Source: an uncultured Opitutia bacterium (GTDB lineage Bacteria > Verrucomicrobiota > Verrucomicrobiia > Opitutales > Opitutaceae). From it: a DNA stretch of 6,588 bases. Of the stretch, positions 6,573-6,588 are shown in pieces (within the stretch, counting starts at the first letter, position 1; each line of letters starts with the position of its first letter). The stretch is taken from contig CALFZM010000154.1 in NCBI GenBank assembly GCA_937952235.1, positions 1-6,588 of the forward strand, given 5' to 3'. Under the pieces are notes generated by a model, which did not search any database, had not been told where the DNA came from, and saw nothing but the letters and a program-made list of their open reading frames with translations. A program made the position numbers and the translations under genes.

Positions 6573-6588
6573 ATCCCGAGAGCGCTTG

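Overview
The window is GC-rich (roughly 60-65% by eye) and holds the head-morphogenesis module of a tailed double-stranded DNA phage or prophage. All five genes lie on the minus strand, so transcription runs from high to low coordinates. No host gene, tRNA, integrase, attachment site or CRISPR is visible. Lifestyle (free phage or prophage) and host therefore cannot be decided from these bases; a GC-rich bacterium is all that can be said.

Layout in the direction of transcription. (1) Terminase large subunit, about 6572-5091, with ATPase and nuclease motifs complete; its frame stays open to the right window edge, so the N-terminus is uncertain. (2) A leader of about 130 bases with overlapping, mutually exclusive hairpins and a possible anti-Shine-Dalgarno. 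(3) A 750-residue portal protein fused to a MuF-type minor head domain, 4963-2708. (4) An HK97-type prohead protease, 2711-1995, joined to the portal gene by an ATGA stop/start overlap. (5) An HK97-fold major capsid protein, 1987-638, starting 7 bases after the protease stop, with an N-terminal coiled-coil (delta) segment that probably replaces a separate scaffold. (6) A gap of about 136 bases with an 11-bp tandem repeat and a hairpin. (7) A head-tail connector (gp6-like) protein, from 501 and cut by the left edge.

The genes form one assembly line. The protease and the coiled-coil end of the capsid protein build and mature the procapsid around the portal. The terminase docks on the portal and pumps DNA in. 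The MuF domain is a minor head component, and the connector closes the filled head below the portal. The module is mosaic: the terminase resembles the Mu gp28 group and the fused domain is Mu gpF-like (gp30), while the protease, capsid protein and connector are HK97/lambdoid-like.

I see no clearly new biological system. The points most worth a second look are the portal leader RNA structure, the perfect hairpin at the terminase 5' end, the hydrophobic N-terminus of the capsid protein, the portal-MuF fusion, and a beta-rich extension at the end of the connector.
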